From Meishania litoralis (lineage in GTDB: Bacteria > Bacteroidota > Bacteroidia > Flavobacteriales > Flavobacteriaceae), in the NCBI RefSeq assembly GCF_042611095.1, contig NZ_JBHFPV010000001.1:1178001-1242000 (forward strand): DNA of 64,000 nucleotides, written 5' to 3'. Under the pieces are notes generated by a model. The model saw nothing but the letters and a program-made list of their open reading frames with translations, ran no database searches and was not told where the DNA came from. The position numbers were made by a program, and so were the translations under genes. Shown here one piece after another: positions 34,182 to 42,302 of this stretch (position 1 is the stretch's first letter; the number at the start of each line of letters is the position of its first letter).

Positions 34182-34766
34182 GTGACATTCAATTTCAACA
34201 TCAGGGAAATAGCTACCGCCACCATGGTCTTGTTTGCGGTAATCGATATTTTGGGTAGTATTCCCATCATCATAGGCCTTCGTAAAAAGGTTGGGCACAT
34301 ACAATCAGAAAAGGCGTCTATAGTAGCCGCTATCATAATGGTCGCCTTTCTTTTTGTAGGAGAGGAAATCTTGAAACTGATCGGTATCGATGTAAATTCT
34401 TTTGCCGTAGCTGGTGCTCTTATCATATTCTTTCTTGCCATCGAGATGATTCTGGGAATCTCGCTCTATAGGGACGACGAACCTGAAAGTGCTTCGGTCG
34501 TACCCATTGCTTTTCCGCTCATCGCGGGTGCCGGTACGCTGACCTCGATTTTATCGCTCCGTGCGGAATTCCAAGTCGAGAATATCATCGTTGCGATTGT
34601 GGCAAACACCGTTTTTGTATATCTTGTGTTGAAATCCTCAAAAAAAATTGAAAAGGTCCTTGGCAAGAACGGGGTGAATATTATTCGAAAAGTTTTCGGG
34701 GTGATTTTAATGGCCATTGCGGTCAAATTGTTCACGGCCAATATCAGCCAGTTGATTGGCAATTAA
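34182..34766 (+). CDS. marC: MarC family inner-membrane protein
   Basis: The start codon is GTG at 34182 (no ATG in a sensible position; MTFNFNIREIATATMVLF is the usual family start). The 194-residue product has about six membrane helices and the family segments AVIDILGSIPIIIGL, IDVNSFAVAGALIIFFLAIEMILG and VPIAFPLIAGAGTLTSIL. MarC was once linked to multiple antibiotic resistance, but this is not supported; its real transport or other role is unknown. A small membrane gene follows 11 bp later and is probably cotranscribed. Confidence 0.92.
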   Translation: MTFNFNIREIATATMVLFAVIDILGSIPIIIGLRKKVGHIQSEKASIVAAIIMVAFLFVGEEILKLIGIDVNSFAVAGALIIFFLAIEMILGISLYRDDEPESASVVPIAFPLIAGAGTLTSILSLRAEFQVENIIVAIVANTVFVYLVLKSSKKIEKVLGKNGVNIIRKVFGVILMAIAVKLFTANISQLIGN

Positions 34767-34777
34767 CCGTTTATATC

Positions 34778-34981
34778 ATGAGCAAAACACTTTCATTTGT
34801 ATTGATTGCGCTTGGCATTGCCTTGATTGCCTACAATGTTACCTTGGTCGATTTCAAAAATCCGTTAGAAGGTGACAGCATCATTGCCATAATCGGTATT
34901 TTGGCCTCATTATGTGCCATCGTACTTTTATTGACTTATCTAACGTCGAAAAAAATACAGAAAAAACTGAACGAAGACTAG
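34778..34981 (+). CDS. Small two-helix membrane protein (67 residues)
   Basis: Two hydrophobic segments (LSFVLIALGIALIAYNVTL and IIAIIGILASLCAIVLLLTYL) with a short acidic loop and a basic tail (TSKKIQKKL). The shape fits conserved small membrane proteins seen beside MarC in Flavobacteria. Its stop codon overlaps the end of the convergent S41 protease gene by 4 bp. Function unknown. Confidence 0.75.
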   Translation: MSKTLSFVLIALGIALIAYNVTLVDFKNPLEGDSIIAIIGILASLCAIVLLLTYLTSKKIQKKLNED

Positions 34982-36603
34982 TTTTTTGCCTCTATCGCCT
35001 CGGCCTCGCCTTGGCTCACAAGAGGGTTGTCAAGCGCTAAGACCCGCTGCAACATCATATCTGCATCGCTTTTTATTTTGGCGTGTACATTGGGCCCGAA
35101 AAGTTGTTGGGCGATCGCCGCCTTTAAATAAAGTTTTATGGCATCCTCATAGTCATAATATTCCATTTTCAATTTCCTTTGGATGCAGTAATCCACAAAT
35201 TTTTCGAAAAGTATATCATCGACGCTAAAATCAGCTATGAACTCTTTCTCAGTATATTGGTCATAACGATTGCGGTCTTCCTCTAAATGTTCGAATATAA
35301 AAAAGGAAATGAAGCCGACACTATCCATACTTTCAACAGCTTCCTCTTCGTTAGTCCCCATCGGAACAAAGACATCGGGAATTATTCCACCTCCTCCATA
35401 GACCACTTTACCTTTCGGTGTGGTAAATTTTAGGGAATCGGCCACCTTAATACTATCGACCGAAACCATCTCACCATTATGATAGCGATCGGTAAACCTT
35501 TTATAATAATCGCGATTGCCCTTGTCGTAAGATTTTTGAATCGAACGGCCCGTCGGGGTATAGTATCTTGACACCGTAAGTCGAACGGCCGAACCATCAC
35601 CCAATTCCATTTCACGCTGTACCAGGCCCTTTCCAAATGACCGTCGGCCAACAATGGTACCTATATCGTTGTCTTGAAGGGCCCCTGCTATAATCTCGCT
35701 GGCCGATGCCGAGCGCTCGTTTATCAGCACGTATACAGGCTTATCTTCAAAATCTCCCTCATCGGTAGCATATATTTTGTCTATTTTGCCCCTTTTGTTT
35801 TTAGTGAACAAAATCAGTTTGCCATCTTCTAAAAACTCATCGGCCATCTGCTCCGCAATGCCAAGGTACCCGCCGGGGTTGTCCCTCAAGTCCAAAGTCA
35901 ATTTTTTGGCCCCTTGTTCTCGCAACTCCCTTAGGGCCGATTTGAACTCCTTGAAAGTCGATTCGGCAAAACGGTTTATCTTGATATAGCCCATATCATC
36001 CGTCAACATATAATAGGCCGTAACACTCTTTATAGGTACTACATCGCGCTTGATATTTACCGTAAAAATACTATCCACACTTTTACGATAGATCTTTAGG
36101 CGAACGTTGGTCCCTTTTCTTCCCTTTAACTTTTGAACCACCGAATCGTTGATGAAATCACGTCCGAAAAGCGTGTCATTGTCAGCCATGAGGATGCGAT
36201 CACCCGGTTTTATGCCCTTTAAGAAACTTGGACCATCCTGTATCGTTCGAATTACGGCTATCGTATCTTTATAAGGATAAAAATTAACGCCTATACCAAC
36301 AAAATCACCTTTCATATTCTCTGAAACCTTTGCCATCTCGCGCTTCGGGATATAGACCGAATGTGGATCGAGCTTTTCAAGAATATTGTTGACGGTAACA
36401 TCGACAATGCTGTCGGTGTCTATTTCATCAACATATTCATAGTCGATATAATCGATCAGGCGATTCAGCTTATCTTTTTTTGAGTTGGTGGTAAACAGTT
36501 TTTCAGGGGTATCGTTGAAATGTAGTTTACCCCCTACGAAAATGCCCAAAGCCAAAACCGCGGAGAGAATAAGGGGCCCTAGGTAAAGATATTTTTTTTT
36601 CAT
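34978..36603 (-). CDS. S41 family carboxy-terminal-processing protease
   Basis: Protein of 541 residues with an N-terminal membrane anchor or signal (LGPLILSAVLALGIFVGGKLHF). A PDZ domain (about 90-180; GDFVGIGVNFYPYKDTIAV and GIKPGDRILMADND) precedes the S41 core with LRDNPGGYLG, RSASASEIIAGALQDND (catalytic Ser) and RRSFGKGLVQ (catalytic Lys). A helical C-terminal part follows. CtpA-type proteases trim the C-termini of periplasmic substrates. The gene is last of a dCMP deaminase-protease pair (16 bp spacing). Confidence 0.93.
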   Translation of the reverse strand: MKKKYLYLGPLILSAVLALGIFVGGKLHFNDTPEKLFTTNSKKDKLNRLIDYIDYEYVDEIDTDSIVDVTVNNILEKLDPHSVYIPKREMAKVSENMKGDFVGIGVNFYPYKDTIAVIRTIQDGPSFLKGIKPGDRILMADNDTLFGRDFINDSVVQKLKGRKGTNVRLKIYRKSVDSIFTVNIKRDVVPIKSVTAYYMLTDDMGYIKINRFAESTFKEFKSALRELREQGAKKLTLDLRDNPGGYLGIAEQMADEFLEDGKLILFTKNKRGKIDKIYATDEGDFEDKPVYVLINERSASASEIIAGALQDNDIGTIVGRRSFGKGLVQREMELGDGSAVRLTVSRYYTPTGRSIQKSYDKGNRDYYKRFTDRYHNGEMVSVDSIKVADSLKFTTPKGKVVYGGGGIIPDVFVPMGTNEEEAVESMDSVGFISFFIFEHLEEDRNRYDQYTEKEFIADFSVDDILFEKFVDYCIQRKLKMEYYDYEDAIKLYLKAAIAQQLFGPNVHAKIKSDADMMLQRVLALDNPLVSQGEAEAIEAKN

Positions 36604-36619
36604 TTTTTGGCTTGTAACA

Positions 36620-37060
36620 CTATTCTACAATGGCTTCGATTACAGGTATGTGTGCCAATTCAACCCCCGCCTTTCTTAAAAATCTTAATCCTGAATCATC
36701 TTTATAAGCGGTTTGATATACTACGCGCTTTATGCCCGATTGATGTATCAACTTGCTGCATTCGCGACATGGTGATAAAGTGATATAAAGCGTCGCTCCT
36801 TCACAAGATTGTGTGGATGAGGCGACTTTCGAGATCGCGTTCGCCTCGGCATGCAAAACATACCATTTGGTATATCCTTCTTCGTCTTCACAAATATTTT
36901 CGAATCCTGTCGGTGTACCATTATAACCATCTGAAATGATCATTCTTTTCTTGACAATGATCGCACCGACCTGACGTCGCCGACAATATGATAATTTGCC
37001 CCACTCCTGGGCCATTCTCAAATAGGCCTTATCGTATTTTTCTTGTTTGTCTCGTTTCAC
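36620..37060 (-). CDS. dCMP deaminase
   Basis: Protein of 146 residues. Zinc-dependent deaminase that converts dCMP to dUMP for thymidylate synthesis. The ligands are visible: His70 and Glu72 of HAEAN and Cys98 and Cys101 of SPCREC, plus the family's GYNGTPTGFENICE and the LHAEANAIS and VYQTAYKDD elements. It is the length of ComEB/Dcd-type enzymes. It lies 16 bp before the S41 protease gene and 82 bp after the HupE/UreJ gene on the same strand. Confidence 0.93.
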   Translation of the reverse strand: MKRDKQEKYDKAYLRMAQEWGKLSYCRRRQVGAIIVKKRMIISDGYNGTPTGFENICEDEEGYTKWYVLHAEANAISKVASSTQSCEGATLYITLSPCRECSKLIHQSGIKRVVYQTAYKDDSGLRFLRKAGVELAHIPVIEAIVE

Positions 37061-37142
37061 ACTTGAACTTGTACAGAATAACGAATTTACCGGTTTTGAA
37101 AGACCCGAACATGATTATATGGTTAATTTTAACATTGGCCTA

Positions 37143-37727
37143 CTACCAGGGGAACGTCTCGATCAACATCGGTATTGTGACAAGTACGACCAAAATCGAG
37201 CCAATGACAACAAAAATCGTTTGCTTGACCTTAAAAATCGTTTGCACGAGATAGGCAAGGGCCAAGATTGAAAGCACAATGATCAATTGCGAGATTTCGA
37301 TACCTGTCGCAAACCCAATGAGTGGGCCCAATTTTTCGTCCTCGCCCGACATGAGCATTTTAAAATAGTTGCTAAACCCGAAACCATGAATAAGGCCAAA
37401 AAATGCGGTCGCGATCAGATGCAACAATATACTCTTGTGCCCATCGGCCGACTTCATATAGATCAGGTTGAAAAGTGCGGTCAATAAAATGGTCAAAGGG
37501 ATAAGAAATTCGATCAGACCAACGTCAATGACAACTACTCCGTAGACCGAAAGGCCCAATGAGAGGCAATGGGTTACCGTAAAAACGGTGGCCAACAACA
37601 ACACCTTTTTCCAACTCTTGAACGTGAAAGGCATGGCCAAGGCCAATAGAAACAGAATATGGTCATAGGCACTAAAATCGAGTACATGGTCAAGGCCAAG
37701 CTTTATATAAAACCAAAAATCTTGCAT
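37143..37727 (-). CDS. HupE/UreJ family membrane protein
   Basis: Start at the ATG 37727 (MQDFWFYIKLGLDHVLD); a TTG 9 bp earlier is also in frame. The 194-residue protein has about six to seven helices with the HDHILFLL-type lead (here AYDHILFLLALAMPF), VTHCLSLGLSVYGV and LLHLIATAFFGLIHGFGFS. HupE/UreJ proteins are thought to move nickel or cobalt, and many Bacteroidota copies have no nickel enzyme next to them; none is seen here. The His residues in the membrane segments suit metal binding. Substrate unknown. Confidence 0.9.
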   Translation of the reverse strand: MQDFWFYIKLGLDHVLDFSAYDHILFLLALAMPFTFKSWKKVLLLATVFTVTHCLSLGLSVYGVVVIDVGLIEFLIPLTILLTALFNLIYMKSADGHKSILLHLIATAFFGLIHGFGFSNYFKMLMSGEDEKLGPLIGFATGIEISQLIIVLSILALAYLVQTIFKVKQTIFVVIGSILVVLVTIPMLIETFPW

Positions 37728-37773
37728 ATTGTTCAATACTATAACTTATCAGTTTTTGAATATTTTCTATTGA

Positions 37774-38511
37774 TCAGTTGATACCCCTTTCTTTTTGTAG
37801 CTGTTCGTAAGCCTTCTGGACTTCCTTGAATTTTTCTTCGGCACCTTTTTTTATGGCTTCATTTTCGGTATTCACCCGGTCGGGATGATATTTTTTGGCC
37901 ATTTTACGATATGCCTTTTTAATCTCATCGTTCGTTGCCGTCTTTTCGATTTCCAAAATCTTATATGCATTATCAGCAGATTGAACGAACATGGCCATAA
38001 TACTTTCAAAATCGCGCAAAGCCACCCTAAGGTATCCGGCTATTTCACGAATTTTATTTATTTCCGAATCGCTTACATGTCCATCTGCTTGGGCGATACC
38101 AAATAAAAAGTGCAATAATTGTAGCCGAACCTCGTAGCGCGTGCGCTGGTTAAGATATGCACATATTCGCTGTGCCGAAATCTCATGTTTCTTGTTGATT
38201 TCGTTAAAAGTCCTAAAAATGGCATTTGCTTTTTCTTTACCATATGTGCCGACAAAATACTGCTGCACATAATCCATTTCACGTTTACTTACCGATCCAT
38301 CGGCTTTTATGACAATGGAGCAAAGAGATAGAAGGTTTAGCTCAAAGTCCGCGGGACTAACACTTTGCCTTGCAAAGTCACCTAAAATTGTTTGGGGCCT
38401 ACCACCTCTTCCGGTGATGTTATCAATAAAACTTCCGACAAGAAACCCAAAAATAGCCCCAGGAAAACGGTATAGCGAATACCCTAATATGGCAGCCAAC
38501 CACTTGATCAT
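37774..38511 (-). CDS. TerB plus DnaJ domain protein (DjlA-like)
   Basis: Start at the ATG 38511 (MIKWLAAILGYSLY); ten extra codons upstream lack a clear start. The 245-residue product has one N-terminal membrane-associated segment (FPGAIFGFLVGSFIDN), a TerB-like helical domain (about 60-170, with FELNLLSLCSIVIKADGSVSK and LLHFLFGIAQADGHVSDSE) and a J-domain at the C-terminus, with AYKILEIEKTATNDEIKKAY and the DnaK-activating HPD in KYHPDRV. It should stimulate DnaK at the membrane as a co-chaperone; the client is unknown. Confidence 0.92.
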   Translation of the reverse strand: MIKWLAAILGYSLYRFPGAIFGFLVGSFIDNITGRGGRPQTILGDFARQSVSPADFELNLLSLCSIVIKADGSVSKREMDYVQQYFVGTYGKEKANAIFRTFNEINKKHEISAQRICAYLNQRTRYEVRLQLLHFLFGIAQADGHVSDSEINKIREIAGYLRVALRDFESIMAMFVQSADNAYKILEIEKTATNDEIKKAYRKMAKKYHPDRVNTENEAIKKGAEEKFKEVQKAYEQLQKERGIN

Positions 38512-38620
38512 GTGTCTTTTATTTTCACCAAAGATAAGCACCCATCGATTGCCCTACAAGCAACAGGGCGATAACCTCAACGAAACGTTAAGGTCTTTAT
38601 ATAAAATGCGACAAAACCCG

Positions 38621-38628
38621 TATCTTTG
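38621..38628 (+). promoter_or_regulatory. -7 promoter element of the bacilliredoxin gene
   Basis: TATCTTTG, a perfect TAnnTTTG element, 22 bp before the ATG at 38651. No clear TTG -33 element about 20 bp upstream, so activity is likely but unproven. Confidence 0.55.
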
Positions 38629-38650
38629 AAATCCATTAAATCATAAGTTT

Positions 38651-39061
38651 ATGTATCCTGCAGAATTAGTAAAACCGATGAGAGATGACTTGGCCATGGC
38701 CGGGTTTGAAGAATTATATACGGCCGAAGCGGTCGAAAAAGCCATTAATAGTGAAGGAACAACCTTGGTCGTGGTGAATTCGGTCTGTGGCTGTGCTGCG
38801 GCCAATGCCAGACCGGCCGCTAAAATGAGCTTGATGAACGATAAAAAACCTGACCATATCGTTACCGTTTTTGCCGGCGTCGATACCGAAGCGGTAGATG
38901 CGGCGCGTAATTTGATGGTCCCGTTTCCGCCCTCTTCGCCAAGTATGGCTCTGTTCAAAAACGGAGAACTCGTGCATATGATCGAGCGTCACCATATCGA
39001 GGGAAGGCCCGCCGAGATCATCGCCGAAAACCTGACCGAAGCCTACAACGAGTTCTGTTAG
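38651..39061 (+). CDS. BrxA/BrxB family bacilliredoxin
   Basis: Protein of 136 residues. The CGC active site (Cys46, Cys48) sits in VVVNSVCGCAAANARPA, the exact family hallmark. Bacilliredoxins remove bacillithiol-type or other small thiol adducts from proteins. Remaining features (MYPAELVKPMRDDL start and FPPSSPSMALFKNGELVHMIERH) also match. Probably monocistronic: a promoter element lies just upstream and a terminator 47 bp after the stop. Confidence 0.93.
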   Translation: MYPAELVKPMRDDLAMAGFEELYTAEAVEKAINSEGTTLVVVNSVCGCAAANARPAAKMSLMNDKKPDHIVTVFAGVDTEAVDAARNLMVPFPPSSPSMALFKNGELVHMIERHHIEGRPAEIIAENLTEAYNEFC

Positions 39062-39108
39062 GCCACTAAATTGCCTCTTGGTACCAAGGGTAGAAAAGAA
39101 TCTAAAAA

Positions 39109-39134
39109 AACCGTTCTTAATTGAGCGGTTTTTT
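39109..39134 (+). terminator. Intrinsic terminator after the bacilliredoxin gene
   Basis: AACCGTTC (39109-39116) pairs with GAGCGGTT (39123-39130) over 8 bp with one wobble, loop of 6, then a T run (39129-39134). The acyltransferase start at 39151 comes 17 bp later, so an upstream in-frame TTG at 39121 is not the start. Confidence 0.8.
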
Positions 39135-39150
39135 ACTTTTGTATATCCCT

Positions 39151-39888
39151 ATGCAAAAATTGCTCGCATATCCTTTGTCCTTCATCTACCTGATCTTGTT
39201 CGGGCTTACCTTAGTAGTATTTCACCCGATACAATGGATATGTCTCAATCTATTTGGGTACGATGCCCATCAAAAGAGTGTCGCATTGCTCAATCTATGT
39301 TTGTTACGGTGCACCCATGCTTTGGGCACTACATATTCCTTTAAGAATTCACAAAATATTCCTGAAGACCGGCCACTCATTATCGTACCGAACCACCAAA
39401 GTATGCACGATATTCCGCCGATTATCTGGTATATGCGCAAATACCATCCGAAATTCGTGAGCAAGATCGAGTTGGGCAAGGGTATCCCCAGTGTCTCGTT
39501 CAACCTAAGGCATGGCGGCTCTGTTCTAATTGACCGTAAAGACAGCAGACAGGCGTTGACCGAAATAGCCAAGTTGGGCAAGTATATCGAAAAGTATAAG
39601 CGCAGTGCCGTTATATTTCCGGAAGGTACGCGAAGCCGTACGGGACAGACAAAAAAGTTTCAACCGATGGGACTCAAAATATTGATGAAAAATTGCCCTT
39701 CAGCACTCGTCGTGCCAATTAGCATCAACAACTCATGGAAAATGTTGAAATACGGAAAATTCCCTAACGGCATCGGCAATCATTTGACCTTTGTGGTGCA
39801 CGAACCCATCGAAATTTCGGATAATCTGGATGATATGGTCGCACTTACCGAACGTGCCGTAAATTCAGGAATACAGATCGACCCATGA
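39151..39888 (+). CDS. Lysophospholipid acyltransferase (PlsC-like)
   Basis: Start at the ATG 39151 (MQKLLAYPLSF). The 245-residue product has an N-terminal membrane segment and the acyltransferase catalytic NHQSMHD (the NHx4D motif) followed by the second motif FPEGTRSRTG and a third VPISIN segment. It probably transfers an acyl group to a lysophospholipid (1-acylglycerol-3-phosphate-like acceptor) on the cytoplasmic membrane. It overlaps the HD gene by 4 bp (ATGA), so the two are translationally coupled. Confidence 0.9.
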   Translation: MQKLLAYPLSFIYLILFGLTLVVFHPIQWICLNLFGYDAHQKSVALLNLCLLRCTHALGTTYSFKNSQNIPEDRPLIIVPNHQSMHDIPPIIWYMRKYHPKFVSKIELGKGIPSVSFNLRHGGSVLIDRKDSRQALTEIAKLGKYIEKYKRSAVIFPEGTRSRTGQTKKFQPMGLKILMKNCPSALVVPISINNSWKMLKYGKFPNGIGNHLTFVVHEPIEISDNLDDMVALTERAVNSGIQIDP

Positions 39889-40544
39889 CCGATACCGAAC
39901 TTGTCGAAGAAACCATCACGTTTGTACAAGAAACATTGCAGGGCGCTGAAGGGGGTCATGATTGGTTCCACATTCAGCGCGTCTTCAGAAACGCACTTTT
40001 AATCGCAAAAGACGAAAAGGTTGATATCACCACGATTAGCTTAGCGGCCCTATTACACGATATCGCCGATGCTAAATTTTATGATGGGGATGAAACGATC
40101 GGACCTAAAATCGCAGGGGATTTTCTCAAATCCCTTCCCTTGGATACAGAAAAGGTGGATCATGTGGTAAAGATTATCGAGAACATATCGTTTAAAAACA
40201 GTTTGGACGGGGGGTCGAAAACCCGTTTTAATTCATTGGAACTACAAGTGGTTCAAGATGCCGATCGGCTTGACGCCATCGGAGCCATCGGAATAGCCCG
40301 GGCTTTTAATTACGGAGGCTTCAAGAACAGGCAAATATATAACCCTGAAATCGCCCCGAATTTGGCCATGGAAAAAGAGGAATACAAAAAGTCAAACGCA
40401 CCCACAATAAACCATTTCTACGAAAAATTGCTATTGCTCAAGGATAAAATGAATACCAAAACCGGAAAAAAACTGGCATTGGAACGACACCGGTTCATGC
40501 TCGATTACCTTGAACAATTTTATAAAGAGTGGGAAGCCGATTGA
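39885..40544 (+). CDS. HD-domain metal-dependent hydrolase
   Basis: Protein of 219 residues. HD superfamily ligands can be seen: His in GGHDWFHIQRV, the HD pair in AALLHDIADAKF, and Asp in VVQDADRLDAIGAIGIARA. The pattern matches small stand-alone HD phosphohydrolases (YedJ type), which hydrolyse nucleotide or other phosphoester bonds; the substrate is unknown. Coupled to the acyltransferase by a 4-bp overlap. Confidence 0.9.
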   Translation: MTDTELVEETITFVQETLQGAEGGHDWFHIQRVFRNALLIAKDEKVDITTISLAALLHDIADAKFYDGDETIGPKIAGDFLKSLPLDTEKVDHVVKIIENISFKNSLDGGSKTRFNSLELQVVQDADRLDAIGAIGIARAFNYGGFKNRQIYNPEIAPNLAMEKEEYKKSNAPTINHFYEKLLLLKDKMNTKTGKKLALERHRFMLDYLEQFYKEWEAD

Positions 40545-40563
40545 TCAAGGGAGGAACAGATAA

Positions 40564-41823
40564 TCATTCTCTCGATTCAAGGAGTGTCAATTTCTTTTTC
40601 AAATGCTGCCTTTCAAGCTCATTACCGGTCGATTCAATAGCTCTTTTCAATGTTATTATTGCTTTGCCCCAATCTTCCAAATCACTCAAAAGTTCTGATT
40701 TTATAGCATAAAACAGGGTATTGTCAATAAAGTGAGGACTCTGTTCAAAGATCTGAAGTTCTTGCATCGCTTTTTCCGCACCATGTACTTTATGAAAAGG
40801 AACAATTCTGTTCAATTGCACGATCGGGGAATATTGTCTTTGCAATTGCAGGTCGTATAAAGCCAAAATACCTTTCCAATCGGTATCGGAAAACTTTTTT
40901 GCGATACAATGGTAGTATGAAACCGTAGCTTGCAAATGATAGTCGGAGAAGGTTGAAGCCACACTTGCCCTTTCCATCTGTCGAATACCGTTATTTATCA
41001 TTTCGGCATTATACAATCGTCGATCTTGATTTTCAAGATCTACCATTTCTCCTTGGGCATCGATCCGGGCATCGAACCTTGCGGTATGAAAACACATTAG
41101 TGCCATCAATGCATGTACTTCCGGGAGTTTACAGTATTTGTTCCTTGTCAGCAATTGAGCCAGCCGAATGGCCTCTATGCAAAAATCCTTTTTTATCATG
41201 GTTGTTCCCGAACTGGCGGCATATCCCTCGGAAAACAATAAATATATGACCTTAAGAACGATATTCAGTCTTGACTTTAAGCCAAGTTCTATGGGTGTAT
41301 CAAGGGTTTTTACATTTTCTTTCAGCCTTTTTTTGGCCCTAGTGAACGACTTGGCCACCGTTTCTTCTTTTTTTAGCATCGCCTTTGCAATCTCGGCATT
41401 TCCAAAACCAGCTATCAACTTTAGGCTCAATATAATCTGATATTCGGGCGATAGGGAAGGATGACAACAGGCAAATATCATCTTCAATTGACTGTCATTG
41501 ATTATTTCTTCAAGCTCAATTTCTTTGGGAATCGATACGGTTTTGTTCAAAAGTTGTTCAAAATCGGTATCTACCACTTTTTTATCCTTGCGAAGCCTAT
41601 CGATCAATTGATTGTTCGCAACCCTGAGCAGCCAGGCCGTTGGATTTTGTGGAGCTCCATTATAACCCCATACCTGCATGGCTTTGATCAGGGCATCTTG
41701 TACGGCATCCTCGATTCTTTCAAGGTGGATTGGACCAAATTTATGGGTAAGCAACGAAATTATCTTGCCATACTCATGTCTAAATACATATTCTACCAAT
41801 GTTTCTTTCTCGGCGTTCTGCAT
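40564..41823 (-). CDS. ECF42-type RNA polymerase sigma factor
   Basis: Protein of 419 residues, more than twice the size of a normal ECF sigma factor. The sigma2 region (about 10-75, with FGPIHLERIEDAVQDALIKAM and NPTAWLLRVANNQLIDRLRKD) and sigma4 region (about 100-165, ILSLKLIAGFGNAEIAKAM) are followed by a long C-terminal helical extension (about 180-419) of the DUF6596 type. ECF42 factors are paired with YciI/DGPF proteins, and one lies directly upstream here. The extension is thought to be needed for activity. No anti-sigma factor is visible. Confidence 0.9.
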   Translation of the reverse strand: MQNAEKETLVEYVFRHEYGKIISLLTHKFGPIHLERIEDAVQDALIKAMQVWGYNGAPQNPTAWLLRVANNQLIDRLRKDKKVVDTDFEQLLNKTVSIPKEIELEEIINDSQLKMIFACCHPSLSPEYQIILSLKLIAGFGNAEIAKAMLKKEETVAKSFTRAKKRLKENVKTLDTPIELGLKSRLNIVLKVIYLLFSEGYAASSGTTMIKKDFCIEAIRLAQLLTRNKYCKLPEVHALMALMCFHTARFDARIDAQGEMVDLENQDRRLYNAEMINNGIRQMERASVASTFSDYHLQATVSYYHCIAKKFSDTDWKGILALYDLQLQRQYSPIVQLNRIVPFHKVHGAEKAMQELQIFEQSPHFIDNTLFYAIKSELLSDLEDWGKAIITLKRAIESTGNELERQHLKKKLTLLESRE

Positions 41824-41836
41824 GTTATAAAATTAA

Positions 41837-41862
41837 AAAGTCCGATTGTGATATCGGACTTT
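41837..41862 (-). terminator. Hairpin between the YciI gene and the ECF42 gene
   Basis: Perfect 10-bp stem AAAGTCCGAT (41837-41846) and ATCGGACTTT (41853-41862), 6-base loop. On the minus strand it follows the YciI stop by 20 bp and is followed by TTAATTTTA before the sigma factor start at 41823. It may terminate or attenuate read-through into the sigma gene. Confidence 0.6.
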
Positions 41863-41882
41863 CAATCGTTTTAATCGACCGG

Positions 41883-42230
41883 TTACATATTCATAGACAT
41901 GATTTCTCTTACCTCAACATTACCTCCATGCTCGAATATTGGGCAGCCTTTTGAAATCTCAACGGCCTCGTCCAATCCATCCGCCGAGACGATCAAATAT
42001 CCGCCTACGACCTCGGCTCCTTCCGCAAATGGGCCATCTGTTATAACTTCTCCTGCATTTTCTACCACTTTGCCATCTCCAGACAATGGCAGCCCGTCTA
42101 CCAATTTGCCTTTTTCTTTCAGTCCTCCCATCCATGCACCCCATTTCTTCATGTGTGCTTCTACCACTTCAGGTGCTGCCTGTTTCCAATCTGGATCGCC
42201 ACCTCTAAATAAATACAAAAAATTGCTCAT
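41883..42230 (-). CDS. YciI-like DGPF-motif protein
   Basis: Protein of 115 residues with the YCII-like fold and the DGPF signature (ITDGPFAEGAEVVGGYLIV). The motif carries the conserved Asp-Gly-Pro-Phe. The N-terminus MSNFLYLFRGGDPDWKQ and the tail EHGGNVEVREI also fit. DGPF proteins are encoded with ECF42 sigma factors; the molecular link (ligand sensing or accessory enzyme) is unknown. It lies 59 bp upstream of the sigma factor on the same strand, with a hairpin between. Confidence 0.92.
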   Translation of the reverse strand: MSNFLYLFRGGDPDWKQAAPEVVEAHMKKWGAWMGGLKEKGKLVDGLPLSGDGKVVENAGEVITDGPFAEGAEVVGGYLIVSADGLDEAVEISKGCPIFEHGGNVEVREIMSMNM

Positions 42231-42302
42231 AATTATGTTTTTTAAAAGTTCACCTTAAAGACGTATTTCGAATTGCCAATTGGACAATTTTCGCAATTTA
42301 AT

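Noticed and set aside
39121..39150. Upstream TTG start of the acyltransferase
   Set aside because: It falls inside the bacilliredoxin terminator, and the ATG at 39151 fits the family better.
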